Shown here piece after piece: positions 22,015 through 33,908 of a stretch of 64,000 bases of DNA. Origin of the DNA: Moniliophthora roreri. Lineage: Eukaryota; Basidiomycota; Agaricomycetes; Agaricales; Marasmiaceae. Each line of letters opens with the position of its first letter. Positions within the stretch are counted from its first letter, which is position 1. The stretch covers positions 310,001 through 374,000 of the forward strand of contig LATX02000112.1 in NCBI GenBank assembly GCA_001466705.2. The letters are read 5' to 3'. The notes beneath the pieces were generated by a model. It saw only the letters and a list, made by a program, of their open reading frames with translations, had not been told where the DNA came from and did not search any database. The position numbers and the translations under genes were made by a program.

Positions 22015-23621
22015 ACTGGCATGGGATGATGATCAGGAAGAAAGGTGTTAGCGTGGGAGACAATGAGTGACAGGAATAAAGGTTTGTGCCCGGGCCTAAT
22101 ATCGGCGGCGAGTCATTATAATTGAACAAGACGTCAAGTTAGTATATTGATCTTTCAAGTTTCTTGAAGGTGAACAGACGACAGGGAATTTTCATCCAAA
22201 GAGTCTCGCGTGGTCATCTACTTCTTCCGTCGTAGAAAATTATTATTATTCGACATGGGTTAACACCCAAAACCCCCGCGCTCGTCCAAAAAAATATACC
22301 GACAGCCAGCAACCACAAAATCGCACACGAAACTCCCTCTTTTTATCGTCTGCATCCTAGATTGTACTAACACTCATCTTGTTGAGCTTAGGCATGTGCC
22401 ATTACTTTATGGACTCGGCGTCATTATTCATATCCCAGTTACCTGCCCTTGCTACGAATTATTGTTCGATCTTTGATGCTTTTAGTGCGTACGATTAATC
22501 ATGCTACAGTCCACGCTCCTCACGAATACCCATTGGCAGTCACCACACAACCCAAATTCCCATATTTCATCGCCTGCATGTTACATCGTACCGAACTTCA
22601 TTCTTCGGATTCTCAGGAGAACATTATTGGCTATTTCATGGCTTCAGTCTCATTATCATCCGTCCTCAATGTTGCTACGTCACAATGCTTGCGGCATCCC
22701 ATTCTCGGTTGTTACTGGTGGCTTGAACTTAGAAAATTTCCAGCTGCATTGGCAATGAATGTTTCGAACGTCCCATGCATCCAACCTTGGTCCTTCCATC
22801 TTGCAACCAGCTCAACATGGAGGATTGGTATCCAACATTCCTTCACGATTGTGGTTGGGCTATGAGCTGAGTATTTCGAAGGGATTAAAGGTGCGTGCAC
22901 TACTTCGTCTACGTATTTAGTAGACTGACTGCTCAGTTCTTGAGGGTTAAAATTACCTTGAAAATTGAACATCAAGATGCATTCGTGGTAGCCCATCTCA
23001 TCCTCATTTGGAATGCACGCCGTCGCTTACCTCCAATACCCGTGACGTCGAGTTCTTCTCCCTGGTATCACCCATGCTACAGTGTTCAGGTGTCTAGAAC
23101 TAGCCATGTTATGGGGAAAACTTGTGTTGTACGTATATATGTACTTTATGTTTCTTCCGCTCTTTCATTCCTACGTGCTCACTATGAATCCTTGATAGGA
23201 CTGCAAAAATGACCATTTCTGAGCTTTCGTGAGGTGAATTACTGGGCAGTCTTTGCTCGGTGCAGTTCACCCCCCCTCCTAGCTCCTATGAATGTTCGTG
23301 AAAGACCCGGAGTGTGGTGGGTAAGACTCTCATTTAGACTAGGCGTCCCACAAGCGCCGAATAAGCGCTAAGAATTGAACCATGTCCGGCTCATCGGAAC
23401 CATTTTTCGGGGAACGTTTGTAGTTATACCCATCCTCCAACTAATCCGGAGGCTTAGAAAGTGTTACCATTGGACTCAGGGCGTAAAACAGGACAATTAT
23501 ACCGCTTGCTGTGCTGTAAAACACCCGAATGAAAAAGTCAAGCAGGTGCACGGCTCACCATAATACTCGCTGAAGCTTGTAGTCGTTTCTCGATAACTGG
23601 AAGGCTTGAGTAGATCGAAAA

Positions 23622-24043
23622 ATGGGCACGTTAATCGACAATCATCCCCATTTTCCTCGTGTAATTCCACCAGAATTAGCGTTAATCAACAAATCGATTT
23701 TAAAAAAAAAAAACTTCAAAAGCGTAGAAGCTCTCGGCATTCCCGATGCCTGGATTCCCGTCCTCGAACTACAACTAGGAATTGACTGGGGACTTGACCA
23801 TGGGTAGATGAAGAAGAATTTGCGACAGATTTTCTCGTTAAGTCGGTCAAACGGACTCGCTACCACGCAGCTATGATTCACGAACCTGGTCCTCACCATC
23901 GTTTACGCCTTCCAAAGTTCACATATCATAGGTCCATAATGTCGACCAAGCGCCGACCTTGGACAGTGACCACTAGTGAAAATCTTGATTCTATTCACCT
24001 TATGTTAGCCTTTTCATTTTCACGAAAGAAGGCTGCGCACTAG
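23622..24043 (+). pseudogene. Unrecognised coding relic split by a frame change
   Basis: A frame from ATG 23622 has PHFPRVIPPELALINKSI, a run of Lys coded by A12 near 23702-23713, and LGIPDAWIPVLELQLGIDWG, stopping at 23805-23807. From about 23804 another frame continues as VDEEEFATDFLVKSVKRTRY and HHRLRLPKFTYHRS for 78 codons to TAG near 24041. Both halves look like protein and no intron fits between them, so one base may be lost, possibly at the A12 run. No family recognised. Confidence 0.3.
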
Positions 24044-27000
24044 TTTTTCAACGACCTCCACACATGACCACTGCCAGCAGAGTAGTAACCAGTCATTGTC
24101 GAGAACGGTTTACAACTTGAACCACTGTTACCTCCAATCTGCCTCTCAAACTCGCATGAGCGCAGATACCCAAAGCCCTTTCTTTCACTACCGCTCCGAC
24201 AACCTGGATTCGCCAGGCATAGACTAGGGACGGAAGGCTTCAGTGTAACTCCCTTGCAAGAACAGATTTCACCGTCCAAATTGCAGACAAAAATCCGTAT
24301 CGTCAGGATTATTCCGCCCCAGCACCTAGCCGCCATTGCATGTAGACCACAACATCCGAGGGGACCAGCTTGAAGGCTTTAGCAAGAACTGCGCATGTAA
24401 CACCACCAAAAAAAACGGAGTCGGCACTGGGCCTTTCCCAATGAAACTGAAGTGGGTGGTTTGGAAGCCCGCTGAAACGGCAGAGTACGGGTCATCGTGG
24501 TCATTGACAGCGTGCCAGCATGGTGGCAGGATTGCTGAGGTTGATGCGTAGGAGGGAAAACGACGACAGGGGTGTATATGAGACCGTCGATCCAAAAACC
24601 AGCCTCAAACATCGTGGTCCCTGCTCAGTTCAAGCGATATGATTTAGTCGGCCTGGAGAAGACTAGCTCAACATCGCCTGCACCTCCATCAATATATGCA
24701 TCGGATGTTGGCGTCGGTGAACCCATCGCAAGGACAAATATTCCATACAATCCCATCGTGCAGCGGTAAACCCGACATAGGCATGACTGGCAGTCGCGTG
24801 ATGGCGTACTGTAGATTCTTTGTGCTGGCAGGAACTAATGTGTCGCGCGTCACCGACAATAGCTGCTATCCAGACCTAGGATAAGATCTGCGACGCACGT
24901 GGAGAGGTGTACATGGTTTTCGTCACTGAGACCCAAGTCGAAGTCATTGAGTAGTTTCAATGAGGTAGAAGTTTTCTGTTCCATTTTTTTGAAACTAACA
25001 TTGATCTTGTATTAGGGTCCAGATATGGACGAGAGTATGAGTACACGTACGAGCTCAGGATACCTGCCTGTCTTGCTGCAGGTGGTTCGACAAACCCGGT
25101 ATCATGGCAGAGGTGGTGACCTCTTCCGTGATGCATGATATACGCTAAAGCCTAAAGGCAGTGAAGGGTTCCTGTAGCCTTCGTGTCTCGGTAATGAGAT
25201 GTGAAGCGGTGCTCGCTGTCGGCACTGAGAAATATCGGGTAACGAGAGGTGGAAGTGTGGAATGCTGCACTGGTCAAGGTAAAGGAAATTATCTGATCCT
25301 GTATAGCTGTCTCAGAGTCTCTGGTATGGGATGTAAGAATCAGAGTATACGCACTATGTGGGTTCGTGACATTTTCATATACTGAAGATATTGTATACTA
25401 AACCTAGCTTGTAGTCGGTCAGGTAAGGGCTTAATATATGTTTGCGTACAACACACACTCATTCAATATTCATGAATCCGGGCAGCTGAATGCGTTGATC
25501 TTGTCTGTAGAGAGAGACGGTCAGCGTGCTTGAAGCTCCCCAAGGCATGAACTCACTAGTATTCTCAGCCCAGTACCTTCTCGCCAAACTCTCTCGATAA
25601 TTATCTCTGTCCTGAGATCATGGTCATCACGTTCCATCTCTTCGCTCGCTTGCTGTCGTTTTCCCATTCTCGCTGGCCCCCCATAACATAGTTCCCTCGA
25701 CCCCTCCAAACTAAGCCATATGAGATCCTGGGTAAATAATTTTCGGAACCGTTCACCTCGCCGTGCGTCTGGTGGGATGTAGAAAATGAACAATCTTGAA
25801 GAGTGTTTTGCGTGTACCGGTTGACTCTGGAACAGGTAAAAATAAGCGCTCACTGGCAGAGTTACCGTCATTCATCTGGTCATGAGGACTCTGGGCTTCA
25901 ATTGCCCAGGCTACAGGCTATAACAGGCTAGAGTTCGAGGCTTCGAGTAGACTGCCTAGGGACTCGGGAAGCTTTAGGGAAATGCGGGCAACAGCTGTAT
26001 GAATTGGATGGCCTCCTCGTCACGACTGACATCATTCTTCAAGGTCACTTTCTACGACAATAATGAGTACTTTATTCTCATAACTAGGACTACTTGCGGT
26101 CGACGTACATCCCGAAGAAACATCCGCCGAGCCCCCAGGCTGTTATGAAACTGTTATCCATTCCAATGATATCGACCCAGCATCTGTTCTGCCGTTCGGA
26201 CGCACCTGGATTCAGAAACTTCTCGCAGAAAGGAAGACCAGTTGTTGTTGACGTTGGAAAGCCTAGGGTATGTTCCTCTTCGTTTCCTAACTGCCCAATC
26301 ACTTAACTATCTGCTTTCAGATGCCTTCAGTTAGGCGTTCCCTCACTGTTATGGCTCCTTATAATTTCTCACTCACACGGTATCGATCCGAATGCTATCG
26401 TGCATACCTACTGTCGCTAGGAGAATCCATTTGTTGTGTAGAGCGAGCAAGTTTCAACTCAGAACTGCTTAGGAGCATTATCATATGTTATTACTCGTAT
26501 GAACACGCCAAGACGGAGAGATTCTGAGATGAAAACCAAGTCGGCTTCGACTTCTCCGTAGAAAAGACGTCCTTAGAATAACGACCATTTCTTTTAGGGC
26601 CTCGCCTGCGTTTCTGCGACCCGCAGAGACAATACTTGTTCCTTGCGCGTGATACCCTAGTGCCCAGACGTGTAGGATTCTATAGCAAAGTATCAGAAAA
26701 AGTCTATAGCAATAAACGAAGCAACCCACTCCCCCGACGTGGGAGTTATGTAAATATGCGGAGTCCCGTGCTGCCAACAACCTTAGGGCGAGCGCTCGTT
26801 GTGTCTTTCTTCCAACTTCAGAGTCTCAGGCAGCAATTCACCCAGAGCAATGGTGGTACGCAGAATAAAGGTCACGCAGAGGTTCGTATCGGCCAATTCT
26901 AGGAATCGTCGAATATTCAATCGCTTCACTAATCAGCAGCTCGTTGAAAAATATTCATTCCACATATCATCAACGCACGATACGAATGGTCCCAACGACT

Positions 27001-29299
27001 CTATCCAGGATCTCCAACGTGAGTTGATTTTGAAGCTCGTACACTCATTTTGCGCAGGGCTATAGCCACAGGAAAGACCATCGGGATGTCCGCACCACAA
27101 CCGTAAGGAGGGAGCAAGCGCAGGAGAGGGGGCAGAAACAGTAGCATAACATGATGGCCGTAGGCGGAAGACAGAGGTGTCGAGAGTTGGATGAGGGTTA
27201 CAGCTAGCAAGCTCCATGCGTTGGAGGTCTGCGACTGCGGCATCGGCCTTACTGGTCGGATCTGTGGTTGGAGGCGTGGTGCAGTACAGCAAGAAGATCT
27301 AGCCCGTACCGGTTGGAGCAGTGAATGTGGTTTCGTGATCTTGATGGAGCACTAACCCACCCTCCTAGATATATTTCGCCCGGGACACCGAACTCAGAAA
27401 CGGAAAGAAAAATCCTCGGGACTCGATACTCAAAGAGCATCTTTTGAAGCATTTCTCAACTCGGCTTTCATCATCTTGCTCGGGATCCGTGATGCTCGGC
27501 CTTTGTATCGAGGAATGATTCCGTGATATCCTAGCCGAAGTGCGAAGGTGATTAAGCATATGAGGCGTCTCGAACTCACAAAGTACGCACATTCACATTG
27601 ACTCCGTCACCGTATCATCCTGACATCATGAGCTTCTATTGAACAATCAGAAAACATGTTTGAAGACCATAACATTCCGCGCCTTGATATACCAATATTC
27701 CTCAGCTCCGAATGCGAGCGTCCAATACCACATCCCGCGGTCGAGGACAGGAACATTCAATTTCGCACAAGTCGTTACAAAAGTCACTTATTGCGTTATG
27801 CTCCATGAGCAACTGTCAAATCAGGCATCGGGCTGCAGCGGAACGTAAAGATGTTCTGCGTTGTCCTGAAGTGTAAGTATGCTCATGTTGCGTTCCATGC
27901 TTTAGAGCCTAACACGAGCATTCAGACTCGACTTCCAAGAAGGTGAAACAGCTTACTTTACCTGAGAGCTCCGCATATGGCACCACTTCCTCGTCCCGAT
28001 ATTCGCATACTTTATACCTTCCGTGCGCCCCCAGTCGTTCGCTTTCGCCGACATGGTAGATTATTGTCATTAGCTGTGGCAGTCCGAGTCGCATTGCACG
28101 ACGAAGGTGTATGAATGCTCCTCCTGGCGCTGTCGCTCTTCATTAATTCGAGTAGTAAAGGCGCGAGCGATATTGAGCATATGACTTTGTCTTCTGAATC
28201 GAGGTCGTCCAAATAATGGTTCATCGTTACGATGGTTGCTCCATGCCCCAGCTCCCAGGCCCTCATGCAGATCTCGCCCCCTCCCTCGCCCTCCCGGACA
28301 CGGCACCCTGCCACTACCACGACGAATATCCACGACCAAGCGCCGCTTCCTGTTCCTCATTCCAGCAATCTTCAAACCACTTGTACAATCGCGTCTTGAA
28401 AGAACCCAGATACCGATGACATGGTACTTGTCGCAGCTTTTAAGCTGGTCTGCTCGATGTGATGCACCGAGGACCAGAGTGTTGTCGAGATGTAATACGG
28501 CTGGGTGCTGAGTTTGAACGAGCTTTCCTAGGAAGTCGCTGTCTGCGACTAGGAGCGATGAATGCAAGTGTTAGCGGTGGTAAAATGAGCACACAGACGC
28601 CTCGTCTCCCCGTGCACCAAATCATGGTTGCTTACCATATGAAAGAATATGGAGTGGACCAATTAAATTGACACGAAGATCGAGACCTGGCGGCAGTAGT
28701 GGTCGAAGTCATGGCTCAAGTTGCGGGGCGCGAAGGACCGTCGACAATATCCCTTAGACCCAAATATCCACTACATGTCAATCATACGTGGAAAACCCGC
28801 TCAAGCACTCAGTGCGCTGCCCTTGTTTGTGGAATAAAAGGCTAATAGAGGATGAATAGATGAAAAAAATTTCGTGTTTATTCGAACACCCAAATTCACC
28901 GAAGCTTATGACCAATGATGCGTGAGACCGTCAGGGCGTAACCTATGACGAGGTTCTTCGCAGTTCCGTAATGAGACTCGGTACTCTACTTGACTGGAAA
29001 GATGGAATCTCACCACCGTATATTGGTCAATCCCGACAAGAAAAAATATCGTCGAGCTTCAGAGGACTCCAAATTCAAGGACTGGAAGAGATATTGAAAG
29101 TGATCGATTTCCTGACACACTCCACTTCCAAATCGCTAGGGGTCTGAACCACAACTTGCCGCGAGCATGCCATGACTTTCCTCAAGTGAGTCTATTGATC
29201 ATAGGACTCTGGGAGAGGCTTTTGTAATTGTGGCAAAGTTCTTTCTTTGGGAGCTGGGAATAAGGTTGAGTGTCTTTCCGTCACCATTCATACTGTACC

Positions 29300-30470
29300 A
29301 TGTCTGCTCAACCTACCGATGCAAGCGAAAGAAATCAAAGTCCAGCCCCCGACACACAACGTTCATGGTACGCACAATTTACTTGACAAGGTCCTGGATA
29401 CCTTACAATGATTTCTTGGCAGCACCGCACAACCTGAAAGACCCGATCCAGGTCGAGTAAGTCTTTCGACGAATAATCCGACCACTTTTTCTTTTAGCTC
29501 ATTCTACTTTTGAGGCTCTATTCGAAACGATTCCGGCCCCAGTAGCTCGGGGCTTTGAACCAAACACCGTCGGACGGCCGCCAGCGAATCTCATACTCAT
29601 ATCTCAGAATTCCGTCCTATTCTATGTCGACGAATACAGCCTGCTCCGGTTTTCCAACAACAGCTTCAAGGGTCTGCTCCCTCTTCCCGACTGGGAAAGG
29701 GAGAAACGAATCATCTTCCTGCCAGACCTTCCTTCATCCGAACTAGAGATCCTCCTTCAGGCAATCTACCGTGTACCAAAAAGCACGCCAGGTACCATGG
29801 GTGGAAGCATGGATGATGTCCACGAGCTTGTAAGAGGGGTCGGGCGGCTCCATACCTTCGGAATCGCACCCAAAACCGTCATACTGCCACATACATACGT
29901 ATTCGACCGTATACTTTTCTTTTCGGCACGAGATCCTTTGGAAGTATACGCCCTCGGTGGACAGTACGATATAGACGAGCTGGCCGTGGCCGCTTCGCCA
30001 CACACGCTGACAGTCGGGTTGGCCGATATTGATGAGGGATTGGCAGGACGGATCGGTGCGCTATATCTCTTGCGCTTGATCCGTCTACATGAGAAGAGAA
30101 AAAAGACCATTACGGATCTACTGGCGGAAGAACCAAATTCTGCGACGGTGTGTGGATCTGAACATCAGGAGGAGCTGAAGCAAAAGTGGAATATGGCCAT
30201 TGCGTCCCTATTGTTGGGAGTCAACGCAGGCGAGTGAGAAGAACACTGCGCATGAACTTGGACTGACCCTCCATCCAGGTACACCGACAGAATTCATCCA
30301 GGAAGTGGTAGTGGCGGGTACAAGCGCCATCACCTGTGATGGATGTACCAAGGCTAGAGATGCGCGCTTGAATGCTATCCTCACCGAGTGGTCCATGTCG
30401 GCTGTGAGTTTTCAATCCTAGGCTTGAGGGTCTTATGCTGATGATGATACTCGTTCAGAGATCCATATAA
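29300..30470 (+). CDS. BTB/POZ-like protein, paralogue B
   Basis: Starts MSAQPTDASERNQSPAPDTQ (ATG 29300-29302). Introns lie near 29369-29419 and 29457-29515 and bring in ALFETIPAPVARGFEPNTVG. The POZ-like core follows: LILISQNSVLFYVDEYSLLR, NNSFKGLLPL, SSELEILLQAIYRVPK, ILFFSARDPLEVYALGG and a helical end to GVNAG. Here the donor is GC, not GT (GCAG|GCGAGT), which is the only site giving the right phase. The next exon reads GTPTEFIQEV and ITCDGCTKARDARLNAILTE with WSMSA. The last mini-exon is RSI and TAA at 30468-30470. Every block has its counterpart in paralogue A at 19863-20821 on the other strand. A role as an adaptor is family inference only. Confidence 0.7.
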
Positions 30471-30628
30471 AGTGAGGGTGAAATTCTACGGTCAGCTTTG
30501 AGGCGCGACTGTCCTGCCTATATGTATATCCTTTGGGCTCTTTGGATACTAGTGAGGGGTAAACAGAGATGATGTATAATGTACTCCCAATGTCTAAATA
30601 CCAAACACACAATCTCCTAGTCAGTAAA

Positions 30629-33340
30629 TCAAAGCTTAGCATCTCTTCCAGCGAGCCTTTGCCCACGCAGAAGCATAGGCCGTATTGACTCCTAGGGGAG
30701 TTGTTCAGCCCCGAATCCCGATATGCAAAGACTGAACTGACCTGGTATCCCTCAGGCACTTCAGTGCAGTTTAAAGGCTCCGTCTGAACGCGTGCCCACA
30801 ACGCTTCGTATATGCCACCATCATAGATGCCCAAGGCACTGTAGAAACCCTGAGTGAGCAACTTGAATTTAATACGAACGCCGGACGTACCTGTCTAGGT
30901 CCCAATCTGTGAAGCCGAAAGCATCGGTAAGCCCGATGGCGTTCGGAAGGAGATCCTCGCAGAGGCTCGCAATTATCAAACGCAAGCCCCGAGTGGGATC
31001 CCTAGAATGAGTAGCTGGACCATCGCGAGAAGGGAACCGAAGAAGCCCGAATGAGAGGAAATCGGTCAGACTAGATTCAATTGTTGTAAGAAGATACTGT
31101 ATTTATTATCAGATTTCTCGTCCTCCTTGAAAAAGCTGATAACATACCAACAGGTATAATTTTGTCAAAACATCCTTCTCTTTCGATCCCATAACCGATG
31201 TATCCAGACGAACGATCATATCTCCGACATTGGCAGCAACGAAAGCCTCAGTAGCAGCTTTACTAACTCGCTGAAAAATCGTTGCGTCGGGAGTTTCAAT
31301 GGTTTGTGCGACCTCATGGACAAGAAGAGCCGCACGCCACTCAAGTAATGCGACTAATGTTGAAGGATTAGTCCAGGAGGTTTCCGACAGTACAGGTGGT
31401 TCATTTGGTTTGATGTTAGCGGTTGGTATTAATCGTTTGAGATAAGCCGATGATGGAGGTAGGGCATTTGCTATTTCGGGCACAAAGCCTGTCTTGTTGT
31501 TGAAGAGGGTCGAGAAAGACTTGATCGCTGCGCGGACCACTTGTTGATCCAGAACGAAGTTGTCTCCTTCGTAGCTATTTGACTAAGTCAATGATGAGAC
31601 GATAAATATGGGCGTAGGACCTACGTGGCAGCTGGGACAAATTCAGCGAATATCTGTCCAACGCCGGAGAATATGCTGTAACCATGTCCACCCATGGATC
31701 GTCTTGCAGTTTCTAAATCTTGCGCAGCAATGGTGCTGGAAAGAACCTTAAGGCCGCTCGTCGTCGCGTGCAACTCTGCCAACAGTGAAGCATCACCAGC
31801 TGCAAGGTGCTCCGACATGGTCCGGAAGGCTCTTACCTGTACACGATGATTTAAACCAAAATTGAAAGAGAATGACAAATATAGGACACACCATCGACTT
31901 GCCAAGTTCGATGAAAACGTACGCTCGTGCCAGGATAGGCAGAAGCCGGATGTAAAGCGAGGGGTAGTTGATGACTTGTGATTCCAACCCATCTGCGTCT
32001 TTCAAACCTTGGCGCCGTACGGTTGCATAACGAATGGCAATGGTTATCCCTTTTGCCATGTTCCAGCCAGCACCGGACACCATACTAATTGAACTGTCAG
32101 AGGAAAGAATATACCGTACAAGGAGACATCCTTACCCGGAACGAATGTACAGCATCTACCATTGACGAAGAGGTTCAGAAACGGAAGAACAGGGGAAATA
32201 TGAAATCTTACACCACCGTAGCTTACTTTCGCGTGAGGGGGCTTGACGTATTTGGCATCGTCTGTGACTTGGGCAAACCTGGATAGCATTTGAGATTTAG
32301 GTATACGGACGTGATTAAAACGGGCGAATCCATTATCGACGTTTCCGTAGCCTCCAAATGCCTTTGGACCTCAATGAAGGATTATACGTTAGTGGCATTG
32401 ATACGAGAGCCTGAATATTTCCCATACCAATGTCCCCTGTGATGATTCCAGGAAGTAGAGTGTGATTATCTGAGGGTAATAAAACGCTTAGCCAGAAAAC
32501 TAGCTGGAAACTTAGTCAATTCATACCTAGAGCACGCAGTTGAATCAAGAAGAGATGTGGACCCATGTCCGTTCCGTCTGGGAGGATGAGTTTGGCTTGT
32601 ACAACTCCATGCGTTGCCGTCTTCCCGAGAGCACCGACCCACCATTTCGAGCTTGTTAAGGTAGGTGAGTGAATTTCGAACTCTTTCGTTTCAGGAATGT
32701 ATGTCGCCGTAGTTTCCAGAGCCGCAACGTTCGTCCCATGGCCTAATTCTGTCTGAAGGTAACAACCCAAAATCCCTCGGTGTATGACAAGTCCAGCATA
32801 TTTCTGCAGTACGTCGTCGGAAGCCTGAGCAAGAAGTACAGGTTCAAAAGCTAAAAGTCCTAAGCACGTGTTCTCGCGAAAAAAGTAGGACACGCACCAA
32901 TATTATGTAGGTTGACAGGAAGAGTTTCGCCTATCCCGAATATGGCCACCATCACGTCCTCTCTCGACCAATCATGCTCTTCTGCTAGCTCATATAACCT
33001 TCTCATCATTCGAAGCGCTCTAGTATATCGCTCCGTTCTGTTCATGAACTCCCTGTTACATGGAAAGTCAACAAACCACGCTATACAAAGCGAAGATACA
33101 CGGCTTACTTTCCGTTCCTGCTGAACACGGGATCTTTCACCAGCACCTGCGTTATTTGACGCTTTCTTTCCCATTGACGTTGCCCGTCTACGGAGGTTTC
33201 AATTCTAGCTCCAAACGAGGGGGCTGGGTCAACATACCATGAAGGTAATGGGTAACTGAAGAAACATTAATCGTAGTACGGTTTCGTGCCCGACGCATAT
33301 CAATAAATGTTTGGGAGTTATGATCGACTGACTTGGACAT
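30629..33340 (-). CDS. POX1: Peroxisomal acyl-CoA oxidase
   Basis: First enzyme of peroxisomal beta-oxidation: it turns acyl-CoA to trans-2-enoyl-CoA, passing electrons from FAD to oxygen and making hydrogen peroxide. Start MSKSVDHNSQTFIDMRRARN (ATG 33338-33340). The second exon continues QITQVLVKDPVFSRNGK and EFMNRTERYTRALRMMRRLY. The FAD/acyl-CoA dehydrogenase middle domain has GCYLQTELGHGTNVAALETT, then FEIHSPTLTSSKWWVGALGK and FARFNHVRIPKSQML. The C-terminal domains have ARRSMGGHGYSIFSGVGQIF, FTDWDLDR and ALGIYDGGIYEALWARVQ. The last exon ends GRDAKL before TGA at 30629-30631. AKL is a type 1 peroxisomal targeting signal. Around a dozen small introns; no break found. About 700 residues, normal for the family. 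Confidence 0.92.
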
Positions 33341-33908
33341 ACTGGAGGTTCGTTGGAAGGTTAACAGATGATAGGTGATCCTTGAATTGTTCAGAGTGAA
33401 TGCGGACTCGGAGTAACTGGCGTAACATCCGGAGTCGGCGACGTCAGTAACCGGGTTCTGCCCCTCGAGTCAACTTTTATTCGCTTCAAACGATGACCTC
33501 AAGTCAGTATTGGGAAGAAGAGTCGTTGAATGCGGCACAGCGCGCAGCGACGATGACATAAAGAAATGTCACGGTAAACCGATCGAGGACTACCTTAAAG
33601 CTTGGTGCCACAATTCTTCAAGGCGAAGCGCTATCTCGGGAAGCGTCCCTGATCTCTGAATTCTTACGGTGGAAATTGCAGCCGGTGAACTTTAGCCGTT
33701 TTTGAAGAAATGGGGTGGTGGTGTCGTTCAAGCGTTTCGTTCTGCTTTCACTGATATGCTATTGGTTCAAACCTTAATTCTTCTTGCCACTGTCGCCGGT
33801 ACTCTCAATGCAGACCCTTTTTAAAGACGACGGCATTGGTACCACATACGGTTCCCCTCTCCATATCACTCTTGTAACCGCGTCGGCCTGGAGCCTGGTC
33901 AGGCCATA
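33341..33908. other. Divergent intergenic region, acyl-CoA oxidase / 7TM gene
   Basis: Probable promoters of both flanking genes. No open frame of note and no clear TATA box was found. Confidence 0.45.

Larger units (their letters stand above)
20822..29299. other. Gene-poor region between the two BTB-like paralogues
   Basis: I find no gene here that I can name. Besides the repeats listed separately, a few stretches read like possible exons. One is minus 22712-22996 (VARWKDQGWMHGTFETFIAN). Another is minus 25521-25871, 116 codons from a true ATG, with PPDARRGERFRKLFTQDLIW. A third is plus 26100-26240 (HPEETSAEPPGCYETVIHSN in one frame), and a fourth is minus 27909-28567 (RYKVCEYRDEEVVPYAELSG, MNHYLDDLDSEDKVICSISL). 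None can be joined into a clear gene. No terminal repeats, transposase or reverse transcriptase motifs were seen. It may be a zone of decayed genes. Confidence 0.5.

Noticed and set aside
23702..23713. A12 run as a retroposon poly-A tail
   Set aside because: It lies inside a possible coding frame and no target-site duplication or upstream mobile element was found.
24040..24336. Cys-containing minus frame as a small secreted protein
   Set aside because: No signal peptide at its start and no matching family; the neighbouring frames do not join to it.
20822..29299. Transposon island between the BTB-like copies
   Set aside because: No transposase, reverse transcriptase, long terminal repeats or paired inverted ends could be seen.
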